From contig CAYGWJ010000089.1 in NCBI GenBank assembly GCA_964353405.1, positions 1 to 9,652 on the forward strand: DNA of 9,652 nt, in the 5' to 3' direction. Made by a program: the position numbers and the translations under genes. Of the stretch, positions 1 through 5,226 are shown in pieces (position 1 is the stretch's first letter; the number at the start of each line of letters is the position of its first letter). The stretch comes from JBGLNJ01 sp964353405. Its GTDB lineage: Bacteria > Chloroflexota > Anaerolineae > Fen-1058. The notes beneath the pieces are model-generated. The model was not told the origin of the DNA, ran no database searches, and was given only the letters and a program-made list of their open reading frames with translations.

Positions 1-34
1 ACCGTCGCCCCTACCGACCGGTGATCAAAAAGTC

Positions 35-63
35 AACTCGGACAGCGCCGCTGCGCGTATAAT
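35..63 (+). promoter_or_regulatory. Possible promoter with perfect -10 box
   Basis: A perfect TATAAT lies at 58-63. No convincing -35 hexamer is seen at the usual 16-18 base distance (35-40 reads AACTCG). It points towards the small membrane protein genes starting at 350, which would give a long 5' leader of about 280 bases. The match rests on one hexamer only, so it may be chance. Confidence 0.35.
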
Positions 64-98
64 CAATGTGTTAAGGTGCAAGTCAGAGTGCAATTGAG

Positions 99-117
99 CT
101 TGGCGGCCTACGCCAAG
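99..117 (+). other. Perfect 7-bp hairpin in the upstream leader
   Basis: CTTGGCG (99-105) and CGCCAAG (111-117) form a perfect stem around the 5-base loop GCCTA. No T-run follows, so it does not look like an intrinsic terminator. It lies downstream of the possible -10 box at 58-63 and could be a leader structure or the trace of an upstream element. No function can be assigned. Confidence 0.4.
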
Positions 118-163
118 ACGTTGTCGTAGTCCAAAGTCCAAGTACACATGACGGCTTGGATAA

Positions 164-319
164 GCACTGTCCACGCGAACGTGCCGCGCACCTTCGCTGA
201 TAGCCGTCATTGTTCCGGCCATTTTGGCGGTGGTCTTGCTCGTCGCCGTCGTGACGGTTGCCTGGTGGCTACTTGGTCAACAACGGGCGCGCCATCGGGA
301 AAACTCGGGACCGGCTTGA
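164..319 (+). pseudogene. Transmembrane-coding stretch without a standard start codon
   Basis: Between the stop TAA at 161-163 and TGA at 317-319 this frame encodes one strongly hydrophobic helix from about 200 to 285 (starting IAVIVPAILAVVLLV, then an AWWLLG edge), followed by a basic tail ending ENSGPA. The composition is that of a single-pass membrane protein, like the genes that follow, but the frame has no ATG, GTG or TTG ahead of the helix; only CTG codons at 167 and 197 are available. No ribosome binding site is visible. It could be a gene remnant that has lost its start, the end of a frameshifted gene beginning further upstream (for example the ATG at 148 in another frame), or chance. 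The rest of 1-349 holds nothing else I recognise. Confidence 0.25.
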
Positions 320-349
320 CGCGCTCGATAAAATTCAGGAGAGAGCCAT

Positions 350-724
350 ATGTCACAACAGTATCCGCCCCAATACCCGCCGCAGTATCCCCCTCAGTAT
401 CCGCCACCCGCGCCGCAGACCAGCACGGCTGCCGTCATCGGACTGATTGCCAGTATTCTGGGCCTCATCGGTTTTCTGCCCCTCATTGGCAGCATTGTCG
501 GCATCGTCGCGGGCAATTCGGCCAAGAACGACATCCGCAACCGCTATGGCCAGGTGACAGGTGAAGGGTTGGCCCAGGCCGCCGTCATCATCGGTTGGAT
601 CGGGCTGGCGTTGTGGGGTCTGGGTTGCTGCATCGCTATCATTGCGATCGCAATGGGTGTGGCGATCCCGGGCCTGGGCATCTGCGCGGCGCTGGGCAGT
701 GGCAACACCATCAACCTGCCCTAG
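350..724 (+). CDS. Small DUF4190-like membrane protein, proline/tyrosine-rich N-terminus
   Basis: The 124-residue product begins with a YPPQ repeat (about residues 4-20), followed by two hydrophobic segments (about residues 25-55 and 74-118) separated by a short polar loop with the sequence AKNDIRNRYG. This arrangement, a proline-rich cytoplasmic head plus two membrane helices with a G-x-A-K-N-D-I loop, matches the DUF4190 family of small bacterial membrane proteins, whose function is not known. The start is well supported: AGGAG at 337-341 lies 8 bases before ATG at 350. The next gene follows after 22 bases with its own Shine-Dalgarno sequence, so the two are probably co-transcribed. Two adjacent cysteines lie in the second helix, echoing the poly-cysteine helices of the next two genes. 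The family call is moderately sure; the role is unknown. Confidence 0.8.
   Translation: MSQQYPPQYPPQYPPQYPPPAPQTSTAAVIGLIASILGLIGFLPLIGSIVGIVAGNSAKNDIRNRYGQVTGEGLAQAAVIIGWIGLALWGLGCCIAIIAIAMGVAIPGLGICAALGSGNTINLP
359..406 (+). repeat. Four 12-base tandem units encoding QYPP repeats
   Basis: Four in-frame copies of a 12-base unit (consensus CARTAYCCNCCN) encode Gln-Tyr-Pro-Pro. The copies differ at third codon positions, which suggests the peptide, not the DNA, is under selection. Such proline/tyrosine-rich heads are common in DUF4190-type membrane proteins. Confidence 0.75.
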
Positions 725-746
725 CATTCAAGAGAGGAGAAATCTT

Positions 747-1229
747 GTGGAAACTCTACTGCTGCCCGATTCGGAGCCGACCTTGCTGATCCCTGAAAGA
801 GGCAAGCCGACCACGCCACCTCCATCCGAGCCTGAGCTGCCAGCTCCGGTTGGGCCTTCGTCAGAGGCGACGACGATCGCTGGCCGCCCGCTCGAACTGC
901 CCGCCGAGCCGCCGTCTGAACCGGCTGTGCCGACGGTCGAGTTTACGCCCACCGCGTTGGCGGAGCCGACAATGGTGGCTGAGCCGGTGGTCACGCCACC
1001 GACGCCAGAGCCGTTGCCGCCTCCAACGCCTCCGCCGCCGGAAGCGCCCCTGGCGCCGCCCGAGCCGAAGAAGAGCAACAACCGCATATGGCTTATCGTC
1101 GCCATCGTCGTCTTGCTGTTGTGCTGTTGCTGCTGTATCCTGGGCCTTGGCGTAGTTGTGTTGCAGAATCGTGATGAAATCATGCGGGGCCTGTCGCAGC
1201 TGCCGTGGCGAATGTTGCCGTTGGCCTGA
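747..1229 (+). CDS. Proline-rich single-pass membrane protein with Cys5 helix
   Basis: I place the start at GTG 747 because GAGGAG at 734-739 lies 7 bases upstream and 22 bases separate it from the preceding stop; the frame is open further upstream, but that part overlaps the previous gene. The 160-residue product has an extended Pro/Glu/Thr/Ala-rich region (residues 1-107), a basic KKSNNR patch, one membrane helix (about 114-139) containing five consecutive cysteines (126-130), and a short tail ending PWRMLPLA. No enzymatic domain is seen. The proline-rich part is most likely disordered; its side of the membrane is uncertain, although positive residues before the helix favour a cytoplasmic N-terminus. 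Helix and tail are clearly paralogous to the next gene. The cysteine cluster could bind metal, be acylated or form oligomer contacts; this is speculation. I recognise no named family. Confidence 0.7.
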   Translation: METLLLPDSEPTLLIPERGKPTTPPPSEPELPAPVGPSSEATTIAGRPLELPAEPPSEPAVPTVEFTPTALAEPTMVAEPVVTPPTPEPLPPPTPPPPEAPLAPPEPKKSNNRIWLIVAIVVLLLCCCCCILGLGVVVLQNRDEIMRGLSQLPWRMLPLA

Positions 1230-1498
1230 TGCGTGCTCCATGACGCCCGAGTCTTGAACCACATTCATTCACAAGAGGAGAGATTACATAGGAATGGAAT
1301 ATCCATCTCAACCACCCCTCAGCCCGCCGCCCGCCAAGAGCAACACCAGGACGATTATCATCATTGTCGTCGTGGTGTTGCTGTTGTGCTGTTGCTGCAC
1401 GGTTGCTGGCGCTGGCTACTGGCTTTGGAACAACGGCGACCAGCTCTTGCGCGATCTTGACATCTCAAGTCACGTGGGGCATGTTGCCGCTGGCATAA
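1063..1498 (+). repeat. Diverged tandem duplication spanning two membrane protein genes
   Basis: The 3' part of the gene ending at 1229 (from about 1063) and the region from about 1325 to 1498 are recognisably duplicated. A 21-base stretch encoding LLLCCCC is identical at 1113-1133 and 1378-1398, and the gene ends align as GTGGCGAATGTTGCCGTTGG versus GTGGGGCATGTTGCCGCTGG. The ribosome-binding leaders also match (CATTCAAGAGAGGAGA near 725, CATTCACAAGAGGAGA near 1266). A tandem gene duplication with loss of most of the proline-rich region in the second copy is the simplest reading. Confidence 0.65.
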
Positions 1499-1518
1499 GA
1501 GTTGCGCGGCCCGGCTGA
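1294..1518 (+). CDS. Short paralogue with Cys4 membrane helix, probably frameshifted at its end
   Basis: The 74-residue product has a short proline-rich head, an AKSNTR patch, a membrane helix (about residues 20-44) with four consecutive cysteines (32-35), and a polar tail. It aligns with the last 60 residues of the preceding protein through KSN-x-R, VVLLLCCCC and the following acidic/basic stretch. Two features look damaged. First, the sister's tail WxMLPLA-stop is present here only in another frame (TGG at 1475 to TAA at 1496-1498), so the annotated last 16 or so residues are probably out of the ancestral frame. Second, the position equivalent to the sister's GTG start is ATA (1288), 7 bases after AGGAG at 1276-1280; the first ATG (1294) is 13 bases away. 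It may be a decaying copy, or carry a sequencing indel. It lies 64 bases after the sister gene. Confidence 0.5.
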   Translation: MEYPSQPPLSPPPAKSNTRTIIIIVVVVLLLCCCCTVAGAGYWLWNNGDQLLRDLDISSHVGHVAAGIRVARPG

Positions 1519-1521
1519 TGA

Positions 1522-1550
1522 TTGACTGATTACAACTCCTGTGGTAGAAT
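1522..1550 (+). promoter_or_regulatory. Sigma-70-type promoter of rpsO
   Basis: TTGACT at 1522-1527 and TAGAAT at 1545-1550 are separated by exactly 17 bases, with an extended -10 element (TGG at 1542-1544). Both boxes match five of six consensus positions. Transcription would begin near 1557, giving an rpsO leader of about 40 bases. It lies just past the preceding small gene, so rpsO has its own start of transcription. Confidence 0.8.
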
Positions 1551-1595
1551 CCGCGTCACTGATTCAGACAAACGAAACTAGAAGGAGCGCGTGAC

Positions 1596-1865
1596 GTGGC
1601 GCTGTCGAAAACTGAGAAAGACACCATCATCAACGAGTACCATCTTCACACGGGGGATACCGGTTCGCCCGAAGTCCAGATTGCCATCCTGACGACTCGC
1701 ATCCATCAATTGACCGAGCACCTCAAGGCTCACAAGCACGACGAGCACAGCCGTCGCGGCCTGCTCAAACTGGTGGGCCAGCGCCGTCGCCATTTGGCGT
1801 ACCTGAGCCGCGAGGCCCCGGATCGTTACAAGGGTATCCTGAACCGCTTAGGGTTGCGCAAGTAG
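1596..1865 (+). CDS. rpsO: 30S ribosomal protein S15
   Basis: This primary 16S rRNA-binding protein of the small subunit platform is 89 residues, the usual length. The family signature is complete: GDTGSPE at 20-26, then the helix with H42, D49, HSRRGLL (51-57) and a basic GQRRRHL stretch that contacts the rRNA three-way junction. The start is GTG at 1596, 8 bases after GAAGGAG (1581-1587); no better in-frame start exists. The gene has its own promoter and its own terminator. It precedes pnp, the usual bacterial order; in Escherichia coli S15 represses its own translation through an mRNA structure, but I see no clear copy of such a site in the short leader here. Identification is secure. Confidence 0.98.
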   Translation: MALSKTEKDTIINEYHLHTGDTGSPEVQIAILTTRIHQLTEHLKAHKHDEHSRRGLLKLVGQRRRHLAYLSREAPDRYKGILNRLGLRK

Positions 1866-1869
1866 CCTG

Positions 1870-1888
1870 TAGCGGATGGCGGGTAGCC
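1870..1888 (+). repeat. Degenerate intergenic repeat, copy 1
   Basis: TAGCGGATGGCGGGTAGCC begins five bases after the rpsO stop codon. It is built of short GCGGATRGC/GAATAGC-like words that recur inverted at 1999-2023 and direct at 7129-7163. Such word repeats occur only between genes here, which suggests a dispersed non-coding repeat family in this genome. Confidence 0.45.
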
Positions 1889-1925
1889 GATTGCAGGTGG
1901 CTAGCAATTAACGCAGGTGGATTCT

Positions 1926-1964
1926 AGCCTATGGCTGAAGCAAGTCCATAGGCTTTTGTTATTT
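1926..1964 (+). terminator. Intrinsic terminator of rpsO
   Basis: A perfect 9-bp stem, AGCCTATGG (1926-1934) with CCATAGGCT (1946-1954), closes an 11-base loop and is followed by the T-rich tract TTTGTTATTT (1955-1964). It should end or attenuate rpsO transcripts ahead of pnp. Partial read-through into pnp remains possible. Confidence 0.8.
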
Positions 1965-1998
1965 CTAAACTGCCGGTAATCTGTCACAGACGATTTTC

Positions 1999-2023
1999 TA
2001 TCCGCTATCTGCCATTCGCAGAC
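1999..2023 (-). repeat. Degenerate intergenic repeat, copy 2 (inverted)
   Basis: Read on the minus strand this begins GTCTGCGAATGGCAGATAGC and ends GGATA, sharing words with copies at 1870 and 7129. The 8-base word TAGCGGAT at 1870-1877 has its exact inverse at 2000-2007, so the two flank the rpsO terminator as an inverted pair. Confidence 0.4.
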
Positions 2024-2038
2024 CCGGCGCAGAGAGCG

Positions 2039-2093
2039 CAGGAATTGGAAAGTGTCCCGCATGAAAATCCTGCGAGCCAGTTTCCAGTCCCTG
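2039..2093 (+). promoter_or_regulatory. Long stem-loop in the pnp leader
   Basis: Bases 2039-2051 pair with 2081-2093 at 12 of 13 positions (one G-U pair, one A-C mismatch), around a 29-base loop that holds an inner CGCA/TGCG hairpin (2058-2061 and 2071-2074). It ends 72 bases before the pnp start codon. In Escherichia coli pnp expression is controlled through a leader stem-loop cut by RNase III and then degraded by PNPase; a comparable autoregulatory role here is an inference from position and shape only. The remaining intergenic bases 1866-2165 hold the rpsO terminator, two repeat copies and the short ORF described separately; I see no convincing promoter. Confidence 0.5.
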
Positions 2094-2162
2094 ACCTCCG
2101 CGCCGGACCCATCATCGCAGCCGGAGCAGGTCAGCATTCCTGCTGTCCGGCCTGGAGGTTAA
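2061..2162 (+). CDS. Possible 33-codon leader ORF ahead of pnp
   Basis: An ATG at 2061 opens a frame of 33 codons (MKILRASFQSLTS..., proline- and serine-rich end) that stops with TAA at 2160-2162, three bases before the pnp ATG. The pnp Shine-Dalgarno GGAGG lies in its last codons, so its translation would be coupled to pnp. Its own ribosome binding site is weak (GGAAAG at 2047-2052) and buried in the leader stem. It may well be chance in GC-rich DNA; I recognise no homologue. Confidence 0.25.
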   Translation: MKILRASFQSLTSAPDPSSQPEQVSIPAVRPGG

Positions 2163-2165
2163 ACA

Positions 2166-4460
2166 ATGCTAACGAGTAAAATCTTCAAGACCACCGTCGG
2201 CTCTGACGAGATCACCATCGAAACCGGCAAGCTGGCCGGGCAGGCCAACGGCTCCGTCACCGTGCGGCAGGGCGACACACTCTTGCTCTGCACGGCTACC
2301 ATGTCCCGCGAACCACGCCAGGGCATGGACTTTTTCCCGCTCAGCGTGGATTATGAAGAGCGCCTTTACGCGGCAGGCAAGATTCCCGGCTCGTACTTTC
2401 GCCGCGAAGGGCGTCCCACCGAGGGCGCGATTCTGGTCTGCCGCCTGACCGACCGACCGCTTCGCCCGTTGTTCCCCAAGGACTTGCGCAATGATGTGCA
2501 GGTCATTATCACCAGCCTGTCCACGGACCTGGAGCACCAGATTGACATCCTGGGCATTATTGGCGCTTCGACGGCGCTGTCCATCAGCGACATTCCGTTC
2601 GGTGGGCCGGTCGGTGCAGTGCGCGTGGGTTACATCAACGAACACTTGGTCGTCAACCCACTGGCTTCGCAAATGACCGAAAGCAGGCTGGACCTGCGGC
2701 TGGCCGGCACGGCCGATGCCATCCTCATGGTCGAGTGCGGCGCGAACGAGCTGCCGGAGCACCTGATGATCGAGGCGCTTCGCTTTGGTCACGAGCAGAT
2801 GCAGCCCATCATAGCGCTTCAAAACCAGATGCGCGAAGCGCTGGGCAAACCCAAAGCCGGGTACACCTCCTTCGCCGTGGCACAAGAGGTCGTGGCGGCG
2901 GTCAAGGGCAGGCTCAATGGGCGCATCGCGGGCATCCTCAACTCGACGTTCGATAAGGACGCCCGCAACGACGCGCTCGATGAACTGGAAGAACAAGTCA
3001 TCGCCGAGCTGACTGAGGAAGCCAGCGGCGAACAAGTCGAAGCGACTGGCGTAGCGATTGAACCGGCGCAGATCAAACAAGTGTTCCACGACGAATTGAA
3101 AGCGGCCGTGCGCGGTCGCATCCTCCGCGAAGGCATCCGGCCCGATGGCCGCACGCTGACGCAAATTCGTTCGCTGTCTGCCGAGACGGGGCTTTCTCCA
3201 CGCGCGCATGGCTCGGGCCTGTTCACGCGTGGCGAAACGCAGGTGCTCACCATCGCCACGCTGGGCACTCCGCGCGACCAGCAGGAAATCCAAGACCTGG
3301 TCTCGTCGGGCGAGTCCAAGCGCTACATGCACCACTATAACTTTCCGCCCTACTCGACCGGCGAGACGCGCTTCCTGCGCGGCCAGAGCCGCCGCGAGGT
3401 GGGCCACGGCGCGCTGGCCGAACGCGCACTTGCCGCCGTCATTCCGCCGGAAAAGGAATTTCCTTACACCATCCGCCTGGTGAGTGAGGTCCTGTCTTCG
3501 AATGGCAGCACTTCGATGGCTTCGGTGTGTGGCAGCACGCTGGCGCTGCTCGATGCGGGTGTGCCGATTAAAGCGCCGGTGGGCGGCATCGCGATGGGCC
3601 TCATCGCCGACGGCGAACGCTACGCCGTGCTGACCGATATCCAGGGTATGGAAGACCACCTGGGTGACATGGATTTCAAGGTCGCGGGCACGGAAGCCGG
3701 CATCACAGCGCTGCAAATGGATATCAAGGTCAAAGGCCTGCGCTACGAAATCCTGGAGCAGGCGTTGGCGCAAGCGCGCGAAGCGCGCCTGCAAATTCTG
3801 GGCGTCATCCGCGAGTGCATGCCCGAGCCGCGCCCTGAGCTTTCGCCCTATGCGCCGCGCATCACGACGATTCACATCCCGGTGGACAAGATCGGCGCGG
3901 TCATCGGCCCTGGCGGCAAGGTCATTCGCGGCATCCAGGACGAGACCGGCGTCAAGATTGACATCGAAGAAGACGGCACGGTCTACATTGCTGCGACCGA
4001 CGGCGCGGCCGCCGACGTGGCGCGTGCCCGCATCGAGGCGCTCACCGAGACGCCCGAGATCGGCAAGATTTACACGGGCAAGGTCGTGCGTGTGGCCGAC
4101 TTTGGCGCGTTTGTGGAAATCATGCCGGGTGTGGACGGGATGGTGCACATCTCGCAACTGGCCGATTACCGTGTGAACAAGGTCGAAGACGTGGCCAAGC
4201 TCGGCGACGAGCTGATGGTCATGATCACCGACATTGACCCGGCAGGCAAGATTCGCCTGAGCCGCCAGGCCGTTCTGCAAGGCTGGACGCCGGAAGAAGC
4301 GCGCGAGCACGATTCTCCGCGCGGCGGTGGGCGACCCAGCGGCGGCGACCGTGGGGGGGATCGCCGAGGTGGCGACCGCGGTGGAGATCGTCGTGGCAGC
4401 GACAGTCGCGGAGGCAGTGACCGGCGCAGCGGCGGTGGAGATCGCAGGCCGAGGCAGTAA
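2166..4460 (+). CDS. pnp: Polyribonucleotide nucleotidyltransferase (PNPase)
   Basis: PNPase degrades RNA from the 3' end by phosphorolysis, releasing nucleoside diphosphates, and works as a ring-shaped trimer in RNA turnover. The 764-residue product has the full architecture: first RNase PH domain (about 10-145, with FFPLSVDYEE and GRPTEG...TDRPLRPLFP), a helical linker domain (about 240-310), the catalytic second RNase PH domain (about 320-545), a KH domain with GPGG at 581-584, and an S1 domain (about 632-700, GKVVRVADFGAFVE). Catalytic elements are intact: the SNGSTSMASVCG phosphate-binding segment (from 445) and D497/D503 in EDHLGDMDF, which correspond by spacing to the metal-binding aspartates of the E. 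coli enzyme. Odd is the C-terminal tail (about 717-764), a low-complexity run of GGDRR/RGG units. ATG 2166 follows GGAGG (2154-2158) by 7 bases. A strong terminator follows. Confidence 0.98.
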   Translation: MLTSKIFKTTVGSDEITIETGKLAGQANGSVTVRQGDTLLLCTATMSREPRQGMDFFPLSVDYEERLYAAGKIPGSYFRREGRPTEGAILVCRLTDRPLRPLFPKDLRNDVQVIITSLSTDLEHQIDILGIIGASTALSISDIPFGGPVGAVRVGYINEHLVVNPLASQMTESRLDLRLAGTADAILMVECGANELPEHLMIEALRFGHEQMQPIIALQNQMREALGKPKAGYTSFAVAQEVVAAVKGRLNGRIAGILNSTFDKDARNDALDELEEQVIAELTEEASGEQVEATGVAIEPAQIKQVFHDELKAAVRGRILREGIRPDGRTLTQIRSLSAETGLSPRAHGSGLFTRGETQVLTIATLGTPRDQQEIQDLVSSGESKRYMHHYNFPPYSTGETRFLRGQSRREVGHGALAERALAAVIPPEKEFPYTIRLVSEVLSSNGSTSMASVCGSTLALLDAGVPIKAPVGGIAMGLIADGERYAVLTDIQGMEDHLGDMDFKVAGTEAGITALQMDIKVKGLRYEILEQALAQAREARLQILGVIRECMPEPRPELSPYAPRITTIHIPVDKIGAVIGPGGKVIRGIQDETGVKIDIEEDGTVYIAATDGAAADVARARIEALTETPEIGKIYTGKVVRVADFGAFVEIMPGVDGMVHISQLADYRVNKVEDVAKLGDELMVMITDIDPAGKIRLSRQAVLQGWTPEEAREHDSPRGGGRPSGGDRGGDRRGGDRGGDRRGSDSRGGSDRRSGGGDRRPRQ

Positions 4461-4466
4461 GAACTC

Positions 4467-4510
4467 GAACCCTTGCGGAGATTGGAACCTTCGCCAGGGT
4501 TCTTTTTTTT
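4467..4510 (+). terminator. Intrinsic terminator of pnp
   Basis: GAACCCTTGCGGAG (4467-4480) pairs with CTTCGCCAGGGTTC (4489-4502) with two mismatches, around an 8-base loop, followed by eight T residues (4503-4510). It begins six bases after the pnp stop codon and is a textbook rho-independent terminator. Confidence 0.92.
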
Positions 4511-4511
4511 G

Positions 4512-4540
4512 TTGCGGCAAAACTGCTCTTGTGATACACT
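4512..4540 (+). promoter_or_regulatory. Promoter for a leaderless two-gene unit
   Basis: TTGCGG (4512-4517) and TACACT (4535-4540) are 17 bases apart, and the TACACT box ends 7 bases before the ATG at 4548. Transcription would therefore begin at or next to the start codon, and no Shine-Dalgarno sequence is present between them. A TANNNT box at this distance from the start codon is the signature of leaderless genes in several bacterial phyla. The promoter starts directly after the T-run of the pnp terminator. Confidence 0.55.
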
Positions 4541-4547
4541 GGAACCG

Positions 4548-4880
4548 ATGACGAGACTTGAACGCAAGCGTCAAGACTTTGTTGTGACCCTTACTCAGGA
4601 TGACGAGATCCTGGTTCATCTTGAGCGTGAAGGCGTTCCGGTGGTCGAGTTTTCGGTTCAATATCGCGCCCGGATTCAGGGCAAGTGGCAGGCCATCGTG
4701 CGTTTTGACACGGCGCATGGGTATGCCCACAAGGGCATTTCTCGCCCGGATGGTTCACAAGAGGCACAAGAGTTAAAGCTGGATGACTATGGCATTGCAT
4801 TGACCCTTGCTCTGCGTGATGTAAAAATGCATTGGGAGTTCTATCGAGAACGATACGAGAGGTGGCGCAATGAATCGTGA
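4548..4880 (+). CDS. Uncharacterised 110-residue protein (DUF7718-like), first gene of a pair
   Basis: The product is a small charged protein with no signal peptide or membrane segment. It shows an N-terminal strand-rich part, a central VQYRARIQGKWQAIVRFDTAHGYAH-type segment (about residues 37-61, with R-x-D-T-A-H-G as the most distinctive motif), and a C-terminal helix (WEFYRERYERW). This resembles small proteins grouped as DUF7718, whose function is unknown; I recall that family from memory, so the name is tentative. I chose ATG 4548 because the open frame upstream runs through the pnp terminator and because a promoter box lies just ahead of it, implying leaderless translation. It overlaps the next gene by 11 bases. 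Base composition is lower in GC than the flanking genes. A two-gene unit of small soluble proteins with overlapping frames is compatible with a toxin-antitoxin-like module, but nothing proves this. Confidence 0.8.
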   Translation: MTRLERKRQDFVVTLTQDDEILVHLEREGVPVVEFSVQYRARIQGKWQAIVRFDTAHGYAHKGISRPDGSQEAQELKLDDYGIALTLALRDVKMHWEFYRERYERWRNES

Positions 4881-5145
4881 GGAGCAATTCAAGCGCAATC
4901 ATGATCTGTTTGAAATGTTCATGCTTGAGGCCGTGTACGACTCCAAGTTGACCGAGCGTGTTCCTGCAGGCGCGTTTATCATTTTTCTCCCTGAAAATGA
5001 TGCTGAACTCGCAGCAGCCAACCTGGAACTTGCTCGCGCGAAACAGCAAGCAGGGGAGCAAGTTGTGTTCGTGCGAATGAAGCTTGTGCCGGAGGTTCGC
5101 ACTGTCTTTGTTCCTCGTTTGACTGTCGAACCAGTTGTCGTGTAG
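4870..5145 (+). CDS. Uncharacterised 91-residue protein (DUF5647-like), second gene of a pair
   Basis: The start ATG 4870 lies inside the end of the previous gene (the sequence ATGAATCGTGA carries both start and stop), so translation is probably coupled; GAGAGG just upstream can serve as ribosome binding site. The product is acidic at the front (NREEQFKRNHDLFEMFMLE), has a conserved-looking centre with VPAGAFIIFLPENDAELAAANLELA (about residues 31-55), then a strand with QVVFVRMKLVP and a valine-rich end. The order PxGA-hydrophobic-LPE(N/D)D-x-E-L...N-x-x-L resembles the DUF5647 family, small proteins of unknown function frequent in thermophiles and Chloroflexota. No catalytic motif is apparent. 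Partnership with the preceding gene is suggested by overlap and shared low GC. The family call is from memory and moderately sure. Confidence 0.8.
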   Translation: MNREEQFKRNHDLFEMFMLEAVYDSKLTERVPAGAFIIFLPENDAELAAANLELARAKQQAGEQVVFVRMKLVPEVRTVFVPRLTVEPVVV

Positions 5146-5175
5146 AAGCAATTCCCGGCAGACCAACTCTTCATT

Positions 5176-5207
5176 CAACGTGCCGCGTCCACCGATGCGG
5201 CACGTTG
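5176..5207 (+). terminator. 11-bp hairpin closing the two-gene unit
   Basis: CAACGTGCCGC (5176-5186) and GCGGCACGTTG (5197-5207) form a perfect 11-bp stem around a 10-base loop, 31 bases after the stop codon at 5145. The T-tract is poor (TTGTGTAT), so termination may be inefficient or factor-assisted, but the stem is far too good for chance. Confidence 0.65.
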
Positions 5208-5226
5208 TGTATCAAGGCCAACCCGC

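Noticed and set aside
148..564. A 138-codon + strand frame overlapping the DUF4190-like gene
   Set aside because: It lacks a ribosome binding site, and most of it is an out-of-frame reading of the DUF4190-like gene.
1113..1136. CTG/TGT-rich stretch seen as a possible microsatellite
   Set aside because: It encodes the Leu-Cys core of a membrane helix and recurs in the paralogue as part of the gene duplication, so no separate simple repeat needs to be invoked.
728..1268. Minus-strand frames opposite the proline-rich gene, giving Gly/Ser/Val-rich or Arg-rich proteins
   Set aside because: They are complements of proline-rich codons; no ribosome binding site or domain supports them, whereas the + strand gene has a good Shine-Dalgarno site, a membrane helix and a paralogue.
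1956..1982. Possible promoter for pnp (TTGTTA and TAATCT)
   Set aside because: The spacer is only 15 bases, both boxes are weak, and the first overlaps the T-tract of the rpsO terminator.
4473..4547. Longer start (ATG 4473) for the first gene of the small two-gene unit
   Set aside because: The extension is read through the stem and T-run of the pnp terminator (giving FFF) and lies ahead of the promoter boxes at 4512-4540; ATG 4548 is the sensible start.
2169..4730. An 853-codon open frame on the minus strand opposite pnp
   Set aside because: It mirrors the pnp coding region almost exactly. Its translation is rich in Arg, Ala, His and Asp with no recognisable domain, as expected of an antisense frame in GC-rich DNA; pnp is certain.
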